49,143 bases of DNA from Hyphomicrobiales bacterium (GTDB lineage Bacteria > Pseudomonadota > Alphaproteobacteria > Rhizobiales > Rhizobiaceae): assembly GCA_900469345.1 (NCBI GenBank), contig UBWZ01000023.1:1-49143 (forward strand), in the 5' to 3' direction. Below the pieces are notes generated by a model. The model was not told the DNA's origin and searched no databases. It saw only the letters and a program-made list of their open reading frames with translations. Both the position numbers and the translations under genes were made by a program. Shown here one piece after another: positions 16,980 through 25,444 of the stretch. The stretch's first letter is position 1. Each line of letters starts with the position of its first letter.

Positions 16980-18311
16980 TCAATGGGCGAAATTGGTGAC
17001 CGCGGTCGGTTTGCCGACAGAGGCATCCGAATGGTAAAACTGGCTGAGGTAGCTGTCGGCGACAGGATAACGGGCAGCGCCGTAGAACACCAGGTCGCTG
17101 AGGTCCTTTCGGATCTGCTCCTGATAGGTCGGATGATCGACGACCTTCATCTGCAGATCGATCCCGGCTTCTGCAAGCTGTGACTGGATGACTTCCATGA
17201 TCGGCAACTGCGACGAATTGGAAGAAACGACCGCCGTGAGTTTCAAGCCATTCGGAAATCCCGCTTCCGCCAGCAGCGTCTTGGACTTGGCCGGATCATA
17301 GGTGTACGTCCAGCTGCAGTCTTCACCGAGATAGCCCGAGGGCACGACGGAGCAGCCTTTTGGCCCGACGCCTTCACCGACGAATTGGACGATTTGATCC
17401 ACATTGATCGCTTGAGCGACGGCCTGTCGCACCTTGACGTTGTCGAGGGGAGGATGCGTCATGTTGAGGAACACGGTTCGATATTCGCCCGGCGCGAAAA
17501 TATCGACAATCGCCTTATCCCAGGCTTTCGCCTGATCCACCCAGCGCTGCTCGCGCTTGCCATAGATCAGGTCCAGTTCGCCTGAACGAAAGGCGAGTTC
17601 ACGACTGGAATCGGTAGGGATGAGATCAAAACGGATCCCATCGAGCTTCGGTGCGCCCCGGAAATAGTCGGGAAATGCCTTAAGATTGACGGCCTGCTGC
17701 GTAACAGCGCTCTCGAACATGAACGGCCCGGTGCCAATCGGCCGGCTCTTCAATTCGGCTCCGAGTGCCTCGAAAGCCTTTTTGCTGATGATGTTGCCGC
17801 CGTGATAGTTTGCAATCAGCCCGAGAAAACCGGGTACCGGTTTGCTCAGCACGATGCGGACGGTCATCGGGTCGATTGCCTCGATCGATTTGACGCCCGA
17901 GAAGTCGCTCGAAAACGAAGAGGTCTTTGGGTCTTTGGCTCGCGACAGCGAGAACACCACGTCATCGGCCGACAGCGTTCCGTAGTCGCCGTGAAATTTC
18001 ACGCCGCTCCGCAATTTGAAGGTCCACACCAGACCGTCCGACGACGACTCCCAACTTTCAGCGAGATCCGGCTCGATCTGGGCCGGATCGGCGCTCCCCG
18101 GCCGGAAGCGCACCAGTCCATTGAAAATCCAGGATACCAGCGACACGTCTGCAGTGGCGGTGGCTCGGGTCGGATCAAGCGTCGAGATATCCGCGGCATT
18201 GATACCGACCCGCAACGTCTCGGCGTGCGCCAGGTGTGGAAGAGCCACGCTGCCCCCCAGAATGGCGAGCGTCACTGCCGTTGTTCGGGCATTCAATTTT
18301 TGCATGTTCAC
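16980..18311 (-). CDS. Peptide/opine-type ABC transporter substrate-binding protein, C-terminally truncated
   Basis: 443 residues, SBP_bac_5 (DppA/OppA) family. Sec signal peptide with TAVTLAILGGSVALPHLAHA (cleavage after AHA). Mature part begins ETLRVGINAADISTLDPTRA and contains the family landmarks FKLRSGVKFHGDYG, ADDVVFSL, IGTGPF and NVKVRQAVAQAINVDQI. It should present the substrate to the DppBC-like permeases encoded in the neighbouring operon, which has no binding protein of its own. It stops at an in-frame TGA about 76 residues early; the missing segment completes lobe I in this fold, so the product is probably not functional unless the stop is a sequencing error. Preceded by a CCTCC-complement ribosome site and by copy 2 of the LysR element. 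Confidence 0.82.
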   Translation of the reverse strand: MNMQKLNARTTAVTLAILGGSVALPHLAHAETLRVGINAADISTLDPTRATATADVSLVSWIFNGLVRFRPGSADPAQIEPDLAESWESSSDGLVWTFKLRSGVKFHGDYGTLSADDVVFSLSRAKDPKTSSFSSDFSGVKSIEAIDPMTVRIVLSKPVPGFLGLIANYHGGNIISKKAFEALGAELKSRPIGTGPFMFESAVTQQAVNLKAFPDYFRGAPKLDGIRFDLIPTDSSRELAFRSGELDLIYGKREQRWVDQAKAWDKAIVDIFAPGEYRTVFLNMTHPPLDNVKVRQAVAQAINVDQIVQFVGEGVGPKGCSVVPSGYLGEDCSWTYTYDPAKSKTLLAEAGFPNGLKLTAVVSSNSSQLPIMEVIQSQLAEAGIDLQMKVVDHPTYQEQIRKDLSDLVFYGAARYPVADSYLSQFYHSDASVGKPTAVTNFAH

Positions 18312-18354
18312 CTCCTTATTGTTGGCGATCAGTCAAAATGAACGGTGAGTATAT

Positions 18355-18397
18355 GTCAAAGTCGCATTTTTTAGCCGGCTATTCCTTGGGGTTATAC
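18355..18397 (-). promoter_or_regulatory. LysR-type regulatory element, copy 2
   Basis: Second copy of the 43-base element (34 of 43 identical to 15722-15764), 44 bases upstream of the ATG of the substrate-binding protein, the same strand and nearly the same distance as copy 1 from its operon. The similarity extends about 15 bases towards the gene (AACGGTGAGTA against AGCGGTAGTA). A TTGACA hexamer in minus orientation at the near end is a candidate -35 box. No gene is seen between here and the relic at 18630. Confidence 0.65.
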
Positions 18398-18629
18398 GCG
18401 GCCGATTGCGGCGCCGCTTCGGCAACGGAGTTGCATATCAAGCAGTTTTGTATTGCATCTCATTCGAGACCGGCGAGGCCATAGAAATTTACAGAAGTGC
18501 TCAGCACCTTGAAAGGAATCGTACCGTTGACGGGCGGGTAAAATTTCGTACGCGTCTTGAAAAGTTCGATATTCGCGCATGAATGGCATTTGTGGAACTC
18601 AGAGGTCCTTCCTCAGAGACGGGGCCATT

Positions 18630-18935
18630 TCACCACCTTGCGAGAAGTTCGCAGCGGCACGCCGTCCGGTTTCGAAAGCTCCGTGAGCAGTCGAGAAGTC
18701 GTAAGAATGCGCAGCTTCGCCAGGGAAGAAAACACGGTCGTAATAAGGCGTCCCGAGTACTCCCATGACATCGGCGAGTCTAGAGATTGCATGGATATAT
18801 GCCCTCCGATTGACGGTAGTTTCACCCAATCGGAATAGACGAGAGGCTGTAGCTTCATACATGCCTCTGGACCGAAAAAGAGCCGGAGCTCATCGAGCGC
18901 CGCGCTTAGCGTAGCCTCTTGGCCACGCCGCGCTG
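18630..18935 (-). pseudogene. Relic of a flavin monoamine oxidase (C-terminal part)
   Basis: Two adjoining frames give pieces of one protein end. The first (about 18927-18810) reads LSAALDELRLFFGPEACMKL then YSDWVKLP. The second (about 18796-18640) reads VLGTPYYDRVFFPGEAAHSY then DFSTAHGAFETGRRAAANF, the FAD-contacting C-terminus of flavin-containing amine oxidases. At least one frameshift lies between them and the rest of the gene is missing. Not expressed as a functional enzyme. Confidence 0.7.
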
Positions 18936-19105
18936 CTGCTCTGCCCCTGCTCCGCCAAGGAAGCACTGGATGACGTTCATTCGCCCGCTTGTCCGATAGC
19001 GCCGACACTGGTTATCGCCTCGGTCCGATTGGATTTGGCCGGCAACTGAAGTGCTAAGGCATTTGCCTCGGCTATTCATTTATTCCGTGCGGTAGCGCGA
19101 AACGT

Positions 19106-19381
19106 TCAGCCATTTACATATTCGGCGAGAGCCTCATTATTTCTCCGCACCCCGACGCCAACTTCGAATTCGACAATCGTAAACTTCGGCTCGATCTCCT
19201 TTGTCGGGTTTTGTGCTGCTACACGTGCGATCACCGACGGCTCATGGCTTGACATCACACAGCCGGATTGATGAGGAACAATTGGTTCGATTTCTTCTTG
19301 CACGCCGAGATTGAAATAGTGATCTGAAAAATATAGTCGATAGTACCAATAAGCTGCCTCGATTTCTTTCGCGATGGCCAT
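19106..19381 (-). pseudogene. Relic of an amino-acid ABC transporter substrate-binding protein
   Basis: A 91-codon frame whose latter half, SSHEPSVIARVAAQNP and FEVGVGVRRNNEALAEYVNG, resembles the C-terminal part of polar-amino-acid binding proteins (family 3). It ends in a stop where a Trp is usual (YVNxW). The first half shows no family likeness, and no signal peptide or partner genes are present. Assignment is moderate. Confidence 0.4.
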
Positions 19382-19387
19382 AAAAAG

Positions 19388-21108
19388 ATGGCACTAGCGC
19401 CCAGTGCATCCAAAATTTCTATTCGTCAAACACTCGATATCCTCGATGGCTCCTTTCGGTCTGTCGCAGCCGGAGTCGCCGAGGATCGCTCGCATTCTGG
19501 CTTGGTTCGGGCATCTCGTACGGGAAAGTGGATGGCTTGAAGAAGATCATTCCACGCGTCATCGAGTTCCTGCGACAGAGGATTGACCGCGCTGATTCAA
19601 ACTATGCCGTTGCAGCAGCCTTGAACCGCGCCCTGGCGCTTGCTGGCCTCTCAGATGAAGAATGGGCGCGAGTAAATACCGGCGCTGAGTTTTCGACCTG
19701 GCCTGATCGGGATGCCATCGTCACACGATTGACCAACAATTACGCGCGATTGCTGGAAATTACCGTTGCCGGCCAGCCCGAAGATTATCTTTTGTGGGAA
19801 GGTGTAGGGATTGCAGCCACGTTCGCCAATCCAGCGATCGAACCGGACGTTGAGCATCTTTGCATGGCAATGCTTGTGCTGGAAGGCGCGGCTTCGGATA
19901 TCGTGACGGTCAACTGGGACGGCCTCGTGAAAAAAACAATCGACGAACTCACGGGCGGCGTACCGAAACTCGTAGTCTGTGTGAGGTCTGAGGACCTTCG
20001 GCAGCCGAAACTGAGTGCCCAGCTGATCAAATTCCACGGCTGCGCGGTGCTCGCCGTCTCCGACGAAGCGCACTACCGCCCGTTTCTTGTCGCCCGTTTC
20101 TCTCAGATCAATCGTTGGGCCGCGGCTCTCGAAAACAGAGCGGTTATTGGCCGCCTCACCGACATCGCCGTTTCCAAGCCGACATTGATGATGGGCTTGT
20201 CAGCGCAGGATTCGAATATCCAGGCGTTTTTCGCGAGTGCAGAAGCGACGATGCGATGGCCGTGGCCGTGGCCAGGTGACAGGCCGAGTTTCGTTTTCTC
20301 CGGCGATCAGGTTGGAGCTGACTAGGAGGCACTGCTGAGGAACGTCTATCCTCAGGTCTATACCGCAGCCATGCGAGATCAGATCAACGAACAATCTCTT
20401 GTCAAATCCTATGCCAATCCGCTGCTGATGGCGCTCCTGTTATCAGGATTTGCGACAAGCTGAGCGGCATGGTCGAATTGGTCGAGGGACCCTGGATCCG
20501 GATGGGAAGAATGCCATAAAGCAGGGCATCGTCTCGCTTCGGAACCACCTCTCCAGTCTGGACAACGGCGACCGGTTGGAGTTCGTCAAATCATTTGCGG
20601 ACCAAACCTCGCGGATAATGACCATGTTTCGGGACGGCTCGGCAGGAACCGCGCCGCGGCGATATAATCCACTGACTTCCACGCCGCTGCATCGGATCGC
20701 AGGGGACCAGAACATCCCATCCGCCGGACTGGCCGAAGTCGCTGTCATCGCTGGCGTTCTTGGCATCGGTATCGAACCGGCGTGTGGGCCTTGGAAGGCG
20801 TTGATCCATCAGATCCGTCTGCTGGCATCGCGCGTGTCAAAACAGCTACTGCCAGCACAAAGATGGTGCTCGCCGCACATGGGCGGGCTGCAATTCGGCT
20901 ACAGCCAAATGGCCACATTGTCGATGATGAGGACGCCGTGCTCGTCTACAGCGCGGAGAAACCGCCAACCGTTACGCGGTCGCCTCGAAGCTCCCCGGGC
21001 CGAACGGGTCATTAAGGTTTGCGCGAAGTTAGCATGTACGACTTGTTGCAAGTCACGACCAGTAGTGCTGAACTCATGCAACTCTTTCGTGAGGAGGCCG
21101 CGATATGA
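19388..21108 (+). pseudogene. SIR2-like domain protein of a defence-type operon, multiply broken
   Basis: Piecing frames together gives a protein of about 570 residues. The start is probably the ATG at 19388 (MALAPSASKIS). After a frameshift near 19490 comes the NAD-binding motif FWLGSGISYGKVDGLKKIIP (read from about 19490). The frame 19528-20325 carries DIVTVNWDGLVKK and LIKFHGCAVLAVSDEAHYRP, with the His expected for SIR2-like NADases. Further damage: TAG at 20323-20325, frame changes near 20445 and 20775, and TAA at 21013-21015. The natural end is the TGA at 21106-21108, overlapping the next start. Known relatives deplete NAD+ in abortive-infection systems. This copy is dead. Confidence 0.75.
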
Positions 21109-21720
21109 CCACTTCCACGCCCATAGAAGGCGTCGTAAAGCTGCTGACGGGTTCGGGCTATCGACGACCCATCCCCACTCTCGATTGCCGGCCTTTCCTT
21201 TGAGGTTCCCACGGCATTGGTGGGCGAGAACCCGTCACCCGATCTCATTCTTGTCGCGGACACAGCGTTTGAGACAGACATACGCATTTTGCGCAAAGTT
21301 GAGGGAGTTGCCCGTGCACTTGATGTCGCGCGCTCGAAACGCCCTCTGACAACCGTTCTTGTAGGACCCAAGCCAAAGGCCGTTGTCCTTGATGCGATGA
21401 CCAAAGTATGTCGCGTTTTGGCGACTGGTGTCATCGGAACCGAAGAAGATAATTCTCTGCTGCAGAACTGGTTGGCGGTGCTCCTCCCATTGGCGCTACC
21501 AGAGCCGAGCAACGACATCGCGAAACCATTGGAGTCGATTGTGAAAAGTTCGAGCGACCTGAAAAAGACCGTTGTCGACATGGTGGCGCTTGGAGCGAAC
21601 GGTTCTGATGCGGTGCAGGCGCGCTTGCACGAACTTCTCAACGCCTCGTTAGCCGTTCCCAACGTCGCTAGTTCAGATCCTGACAAAGGCTCTAACCTCA
21701 CCGGAGGGATTTTCGAATGA
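21105..21720 (+). pseudogene. Unrecognised middle gene of the SIR2/ATPase operon, frameshifted
   Basis: Starts at the ATG at 21105 within an ATGA overlap with the SIR2 gene and ends at 21720 in an ATGA overlap with the ATPase gene, about 205 codons. A frame change near 21170 separates the first 20 codons from the main frame (21217-21720), which reads ENPSPDLILVADTAFETDIR, then a helical, leucine-rich second half. I do not recognise a family. The position between an effector and an SMC-like ATPase recalls the middle component of three-component ABC defence systems; this is inference. Confidence 0.55.
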
Positions 21721-21853
21721 GTCCTGCCCAGTTGAAGTCGATCACGCTCACCAATTTCCGCAGCATCAGGGGGAGTATCACGGTTCCTCTCGATGTACCA
21801 ATTGTCTTGGTGCATGGACAAAATGGAGCTGGAAAAACCAGCCTGCTGTCCGG
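21717..21853 (+). pseudogene. AAA/SMC-type ATPase, truncated by IS insertion just after Walker A
   Basis: About 45 codons remain: LKSITLTNFRSIRGSITVPL, the N-terminal strand pattern of RecF/SMC-like ATPases, then VHGQNGAGKTSLLS (Walker A GxxGxGKT/S). The IS3 element begins at 21854, directly after the P-loop. Nothing resembling the rest of the ATPase follows on the far side of the IS, so the remainder of the operon was deleted. Confidence 0.75.
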
Positions 21854-21885
21854 TGACCTGCCACTGAAATTTCAACTCGCTGCGA

Positions 21886-22650
21886 TTAGAGCCTCGGGGG
21901 TTTTTGATACGCGGTGGGAGCAACCGGCGGAAACGCGAAGCGTCCACATTGCGTAGCGTTGGAGCCGGTTGCGGGGATGATCCCGGCATAGTCCGCCGGC
22001 GTATGGTATCCGAGCGATGAGTGCGGCCGGAAATTGTTGTAGTCGTCGGCCCATTCCGCACTGGCGCTGCGGGCATGATCGAGGCCAAAGTACAGGGACG
22101 CGTTGAGCAGCTCGTCGCGCATGCGGCCGTTGAAACTCTCGATATAGCCATTTTGCATCGGCCTTCCCGGCGCGATGTAGTGCCATTCGACCTTGTGATC
22201 CATTGACCAGGCAAGGATGGCGTTCGAGGTCAGTTCGGTCCCGTTGTCCGAGACAATCATGCCGGGCTTGCCCCGGCGCTCGATAAGCGTCGTCAGTTCT
22301 CGCGCGACACGGCGTCCTGATATTGATGTGTCTGGTATCGCCGCCAGGCATTCGCGCGTGACGTCGTCGACCACATCGAGGATGCGGAAGCGTCTGCCGC
22401 AGGCGAACTGGTCGTGGACGAAATCCAGCGACCAGCGGGCATTGGCCTTTGCTTCGACGAGGATCGGGGCACGCGTGCCAACAGCACGACGCCTGGCTTT
22501 CCGCTTGCGCACGGAAAGACCTTCCTCGCGATAGAGCCGGTAGATGCGATTGACACCGGACGGCTCTCCGTCTCGTCGAAGCAAGATGAACAGTCGTCGA
22601 TAGCCAAACCGGCGGCGGTCATTGGCCAGATCGCGCAGCTTCGCTCGCAA
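21886..22650 (-). pseudogene. IS3-family transposase OrfB, frame broken at its N-terminus
   Basis: The frame carries the HTH_21-like segment (NDRRRFGYRRLFILLRRDGE) and the DDE integrase core: RWSLDFVHDQF (first Asp), MIVSDNGTELTSNAI (second Asp) and YIESFNGRMRDELLN (Glu). Upstream, the segment that should join OrfA to OrfB (AVAHLKAVMSLSERRACQII, about 22770-22700) is in a different frame, joined by an apparent 2-base loss near 22690. OrfAB cannot be made in one piece, so the element is probably inactive unless helped by another copy. The TTG at 22650 is only the first possible start in the frame, not a real one. Confidence 0.75.
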
Positions 22651-22763
22651 CTCGACCTCAGGCGGTCGAGAGGATCGATAGCGGATCGTTTCGGTCTGCG
22701 GATATGATCTGGCAGGCCCGCCGTTCCGAAAGGCTCATCACGGCCTTCAGGTGCGCGACTGCG

Positions 22764-23048
22764 TCACTCTTGGCGGCAGGCCCTACCATTTTTTGAAAGA
22801 AGCTCGCGGAGGGCGGCCGTATCCAGCATCTGTTCGGCGAGCAGTTTCTTCAGCTTGGCGTTCTCGTCCTCCAGTGCCTTCAGACGCTTGGCCTCAGACA
22901 CCTCCATGCCGCCGTATTTGGCCTTCCAGTTGTAAAAGGTCGCTTCGGAAATCCCGTGCTTGCGGCAAAGATCAGCGGCCTTGGCGCCCGCCTCCTGCTC
23001 CCTCAGCACCCCAATAATCTGCTCTTCCGTAAATCTCTGCTTCTTCAT
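22764..23048 (-). CDS. IS3-family transposase OrfA
   Basis: 94 residues starting MKKQRFTEEQIIGVLREQEA, a transposase_8 helix-turn-helix ending in SEATFYNWKAKYGGMEVSEA, then a leucine-zipper-like coiled coil (LKALEDENAKLKKLLAEQ). Near its end the run TTTCAAAAAATGG is the expected -1 frameshift site, but it has six A residues where I would expect seven, which moves the following frame. The last residues (NGRACRQE) are therefore out-of-frame reading. Confidence 0.8.
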   Translation of the reverse strand: MKKQRFTEEQIIGVLREQEAGAKAADLCRKHGISEATFYNWKAKYGGMEVSEAKRLKALEDENAKLKKLLAEQMLDTAALRELLSKNGRACRQE

Positions 23049-23152
23049 AAGTCCGTCCTCGATGGGCCGGACTCTAATCCATCCTGGAGGAAATTCTTAG
23101 TGGCAGGTCACGTCAACAACAGTCCTGAGATCCCGCGTGCCTGAGTTGGCGG

Positions 23153-23944
23153 TCAGCTGTCGCGCTGCTGGAGTTCGCTGCTGATTGCGGCGGCCGTGGC
23201 TTTTACCTTTGAGATCAGCTGCGGCAAGGCTTCATCGGTCAGCCGGAAGCTCGGGCCGACAACAGAAACGGCATATCGCGCCTCGCGGCGGCTGAAAATA
23301 GGGGCTGCCACGGCGCGCACACCCTCGTCGAGCTCCTCGTCGTTCAGCGCATAACCGTTCTGGCGAACCAGATCGATCTGCCTACAAAGCTCCTTCGGAT
23401 CAGTAATCGATTTTGCAGTGTAGGCCTGCAGGTCTACGGACCTCAGCAACTCGTCGAACTCATTTTGCGGCGCAAAGGCAATCAACACTTTGGCGGAACT
23501 GCCCGCAGGCGAGGGCAGCATGCCACCGCGCAGATGAGTGATTCCAATCGTGTGCTGGCTGTCGATCTTCTCCAGAAGTATGAGCTGCCGGCCGACGCGC
23601 TCCAGCAGTTGAACGATTTCTCCGCATTCTGCAGCCAGCTGCCGGATATGGCGCTGGGCGACGTCCATGATGGGATTGTCGCGCCGGGCGATCCTTGCCA
23701 TCTCGATCAGCTTCGGACCAAGGCGAAATCCCTGCCCTGGCTCTTCGGCAACGAAGCCGTTTGCCCGCAGGGACGTCAGATAGCGATAGATGGCGCTCCG
23801 TGACATTCCGTTGGCTTCCCGCAGCTGTTCTGCAGTGAGCACGGGCTTGTCGTCGCTGAAGCTCAGCAGGATCTCGATGGCACGATCGGCAATCGCGTTG
23901 CGGCCATCTGTCCGTGTGTCCAGATCCTGCTTCAAGCGTGCCAT
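23153..23944 (-). CDS. IclR-family transcriptional regulator
   Basis: 263 residues from the ATG at 23944, with AGGGGAT in the ribosome-site position; a longer frame to 24013 exists but would cross the operator. The N-terminal winged HTH contains LTAEQLREANGMSRSAIYRY then LTSLRANGFVAEE. The C-terminal effector domain has THLRGGMLPSPAGSSAKVLI and GYALNDEELDEGVRAVAAPI, diagnostic of the family. It is divergent from the secreted hydrolase, and a matched pair of 15-bp palindromes occupies the interval. It probably represses its own gene and the hydrolase until an effector binds. Confidence 0.9.
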   Translation of the reverse strand: MARLKQDLDTRTDGRNAIADRAIEILLSFSDDKPVLTAEQLREANGMSRSAIYRYLTSLRANGFVAEEPGQGFRLGPKLIEMARIARRDNPIMDVAQRHIRQLAAECGEIVQLLERVGRQLILLEKIDSQHTIGITHLRGGMLPSPAGSSAKVLIAFAPQNEFDELLRSVDLQAYTAKSITDPKELCRQIDLVRQNGYALNDEELDEGVRAVAAPIFSRREARYAVSVVGPSFRLTDEALPQLISKVKATAAAISSELQQRDS

Positions 23945-23961
23945 CGATATCCCCTGCAATG

Positions 23962-23976
23962 TCTCGATATTTGGGA
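23962..23976. promoter_or_regulatory. Palindromic operator, IclR-proximal copy
   Basis: TCTCGATATTTGGGA, which differs at two symmetric positions from the perfect palindrome at 24126-24140. It lies 18 bases upstream of the IclR start codon, where binding would block transcription or translation of the regulator. Confidence 0.55.
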
Positions 23977-24125
23977 AATATACCGACGGTTCACGGCACA
24001 GCAAGGTCTGCATCGGAAAGCCCCATCAAGTACGCATCCCGCCACTACCAGCGCCGTCAATCCGCCGAGCCTCCCAGCAAGCCACAGCGACCGTTCATAT
24101 TATTGTCCCATTTTGTAATTTTAAT

Positions 24126-24140
24126 TCCCGATATTCGGGA
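24126..24140. promoter_or_regulatory. Palindromic operator, hydrolase-proximal copy
   Basis: TCCCGATATTCGGGA: perfect arms TCCCGA and TCGGGA around TAT. The 15-bp size is usual for IclR-family operators. It is centred about 58 bases upstream of the hydrolase ATG at 24191, within or near its promoter. Confidence 0.6.
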
Positions 24141-24190
24141 TATTATTTATGGGCTCGGCGATAGTATCCTCAATTCAAAGGAGCAGAAAA

Positions 24191-25423
24191 ATGACTCTGT
24201 TGCAGACGAAACGTGATCAGATTAGCAAGGCTGTGTGGGCACTGTCCGCGACGGCAATGCTTGTAGTTGCTGTAGAGGGTGCCACGCCAACCGCCGCCAA
24301 TGCACAATCAAGTCGTGACATGAGACAGCATGCAGCGCCACTTGGCACGCAAGGGACGGGCTCCCTGATCGTCTATTCCATGCCGGGAGCAACCAAGGAG
24401 GAGGTGCGCGCATCGGAGCTCGTCTTCCTTCCAGAGGGCGAGCCGCCAGAAGGCGGATGGCCTGTAGCGGTCTGGTTTCATGGCAACACAACCCCGGGGT
24501 CAAGCAAATGCGCTCCGAGCCTGTGGCCCGAGTTCGACGGCGGACTGACCGCTTCCGGCTTCAAGAGCGACTACGACTTCCAGATCTCATCTCTGGTCAA
24601 TAGCGGTTACGCGGTCGTGGCGCCCGACTATGAGGGCCTCGGCGCCAATGCGGACTCGCCCTACCCTGGATACTACACGAAGAGCCTCCTTGATGCCGGG
24701 CTTTTCGGCTTGCGGGCGGCGCGGGCGCTCTATCCTAGCCTTTCGAACCGCTACGTGACGGTGGGACATTCCGAGGGCGCCAAAGCGGTGGTCGCGTTCG
24801 ATCAGTTTGCCCGTGAGGCGTCCCCGTCCGATTTGCGGCACATGGGGAGCGTCGCGGTGGCGCCGTTCAGTTCCATCCGCCCGCTGCTTCAAGGCCTTGA
24901 ACAGGCCCGAGCGCACGTGCCGCCGGCGGATGTAGTCCCGGTCGTTGCGACGCAAAACTTTCTTGTCGCCATGCTCGCAACGTCGGTCCAGGTCCAGAAA
25001 CCTGATTACGATTTGCAGAATGTCATGGGACCGGATCTCGCGGCACTGCTCCCACGCTTGCGAGAGTTATGCACCGGTCCAGCCATTCAGGCCGTGACAG
25101 CGGCCGTTCGCGATAAGGGTGTCGATCAGTTCAAGGGATTGCGCGCCGATTGGATCAAGGATCCGACGATGGCGCAATTCCTGAAGGCAAACGACCCTGC
25201 TGAGAAGGACAACCTGACAGTTGCCAAGCCGATGCTGGTCATTGGTGGGACGAAGGACAATTTCGTGCCTGTCGGGCCTCTTACCACTCTTGTAGAAAAG
25301 CTTCGTGCAAAGGGTGGCGACATCAGGTTTGACGTCATGACCGATGGCGACCATTTCTCCCTTCTTCGTGGTGAACAGCCGAAGATACTGGAGTTTGTCG
25401 GCAAGGCGTTTCAGAGCAAATGA
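24191..25423 (+). CDS. Secreted alpha/beta hydrolase (secretory-lipase-like)
   Basis: 410 residues from the ATG at 24191 with AAGGAG 8 bases upstream. A long Sec signal peptide (hydrophobic core AVWALSATAMLVVAVEGA, cleavage near ANAQS) indicates export. The mature protein has a hydrolase fold: VAVWFHGNTTPG oxyanion region, VVAPDYEGLG, and the nucleophile elbow VTVGHSEGAKAV (GHSEG, about residue 195). A later GGTKDNFVPVGP and DGDHFSLL supply plausible Asp and His. The overall pattern is that of secretory lipases/esterases. Substrate unknown; regulated by the divergent IclR protein. A hairpin follows the stop. Confidence 0.82.
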   Translation: MTLLQTKRDQISKAVWALSATAMLVVAVEGATPTAANAQSSRDMRQHAAPLGTQGTGSLIVYSMPGATKEEVRASELVFLPEGEPPEGGWPVAVWFHGNTTPGSSKCAPSLWPEFDGGLTASGFKSDYDFQISSLVNSGYAVVAPDYEGLGANADSPYPGYYTKSLLDAGLFGLRAARALYPSLSNRYVTVGHSEGAKAVVAFDQFAREASPSDLRHMGSVAVAPFSSIRPLLQGLEQARAHVPPADVVPVVATQNFLVAMLATSVQVQKPDYDLQNVMGPDLAALLPRLRELCTGPAIQAVTAAVRDKGVDQFKGLRADWIKDPTMAQFLKANDPAEKDNLTVAKPMLVIGGTKDNFVPVGPLTTLVEKLRAKGGDIRFDVMTDGDHFSLLRGEQPKILEFVGKAFQSK

Positions 25424-25428
25424 CCCGA

Positions 25429-25444
25429 GACCGGGCTGCCGGTC
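25429..25444 (+). terminator. Candidate hairpin after the secreted hydrolase
   Basis: GACCGG-GCTG-CCGGTC, a perfect 6-bp GC-rich stem with a 4-base loop, starting 6 bases after the stop codon. The following bases are T-poor, so termination would be weak. Confidence 0.4.

Larger units (their letters stand above)
21854..23110 (-). mobile_element. IS3-family element, complete ends but defective transposase
   Basis: 1257 bp bounded by inverted ends: TGACCTGCCACTGAAATTTC at 21854 and, read inward from 23110, TGACCTGCCACTAAGAATTT. Minus-strand OrfA and OrfB lie within. The flanks (CCGG on the left, CGTC on the right) show no target-site duplication, pointing to a deletion next to the element after insertion. 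A fragment of a second copy is at 28296-28453. Confidence 0.85.

Noticed and set aside
16980..16982. TGA in the binding-protein gene as a selenocysteine codon
   Set aside because: No selenoprotein is known in this family, no convincing hairpin was seen just after the TGA, and a nearby frameshift shows ordinary decay.
20450..21349. 299-codon plus-strand frame as a separate gene
   Set aside because: Its first part is the shifted continuation of the SIR2-like gene and the rest is out-of-frame reading; a second frame (20782-21108) carries the true continuation.
21012..22214. 400-codon minus-strand frame
   Set aside because: It runs antisense through the ATPase relic and into the IS3 element, is rich in Arg/Ser as shadow frames are, and matches no family.
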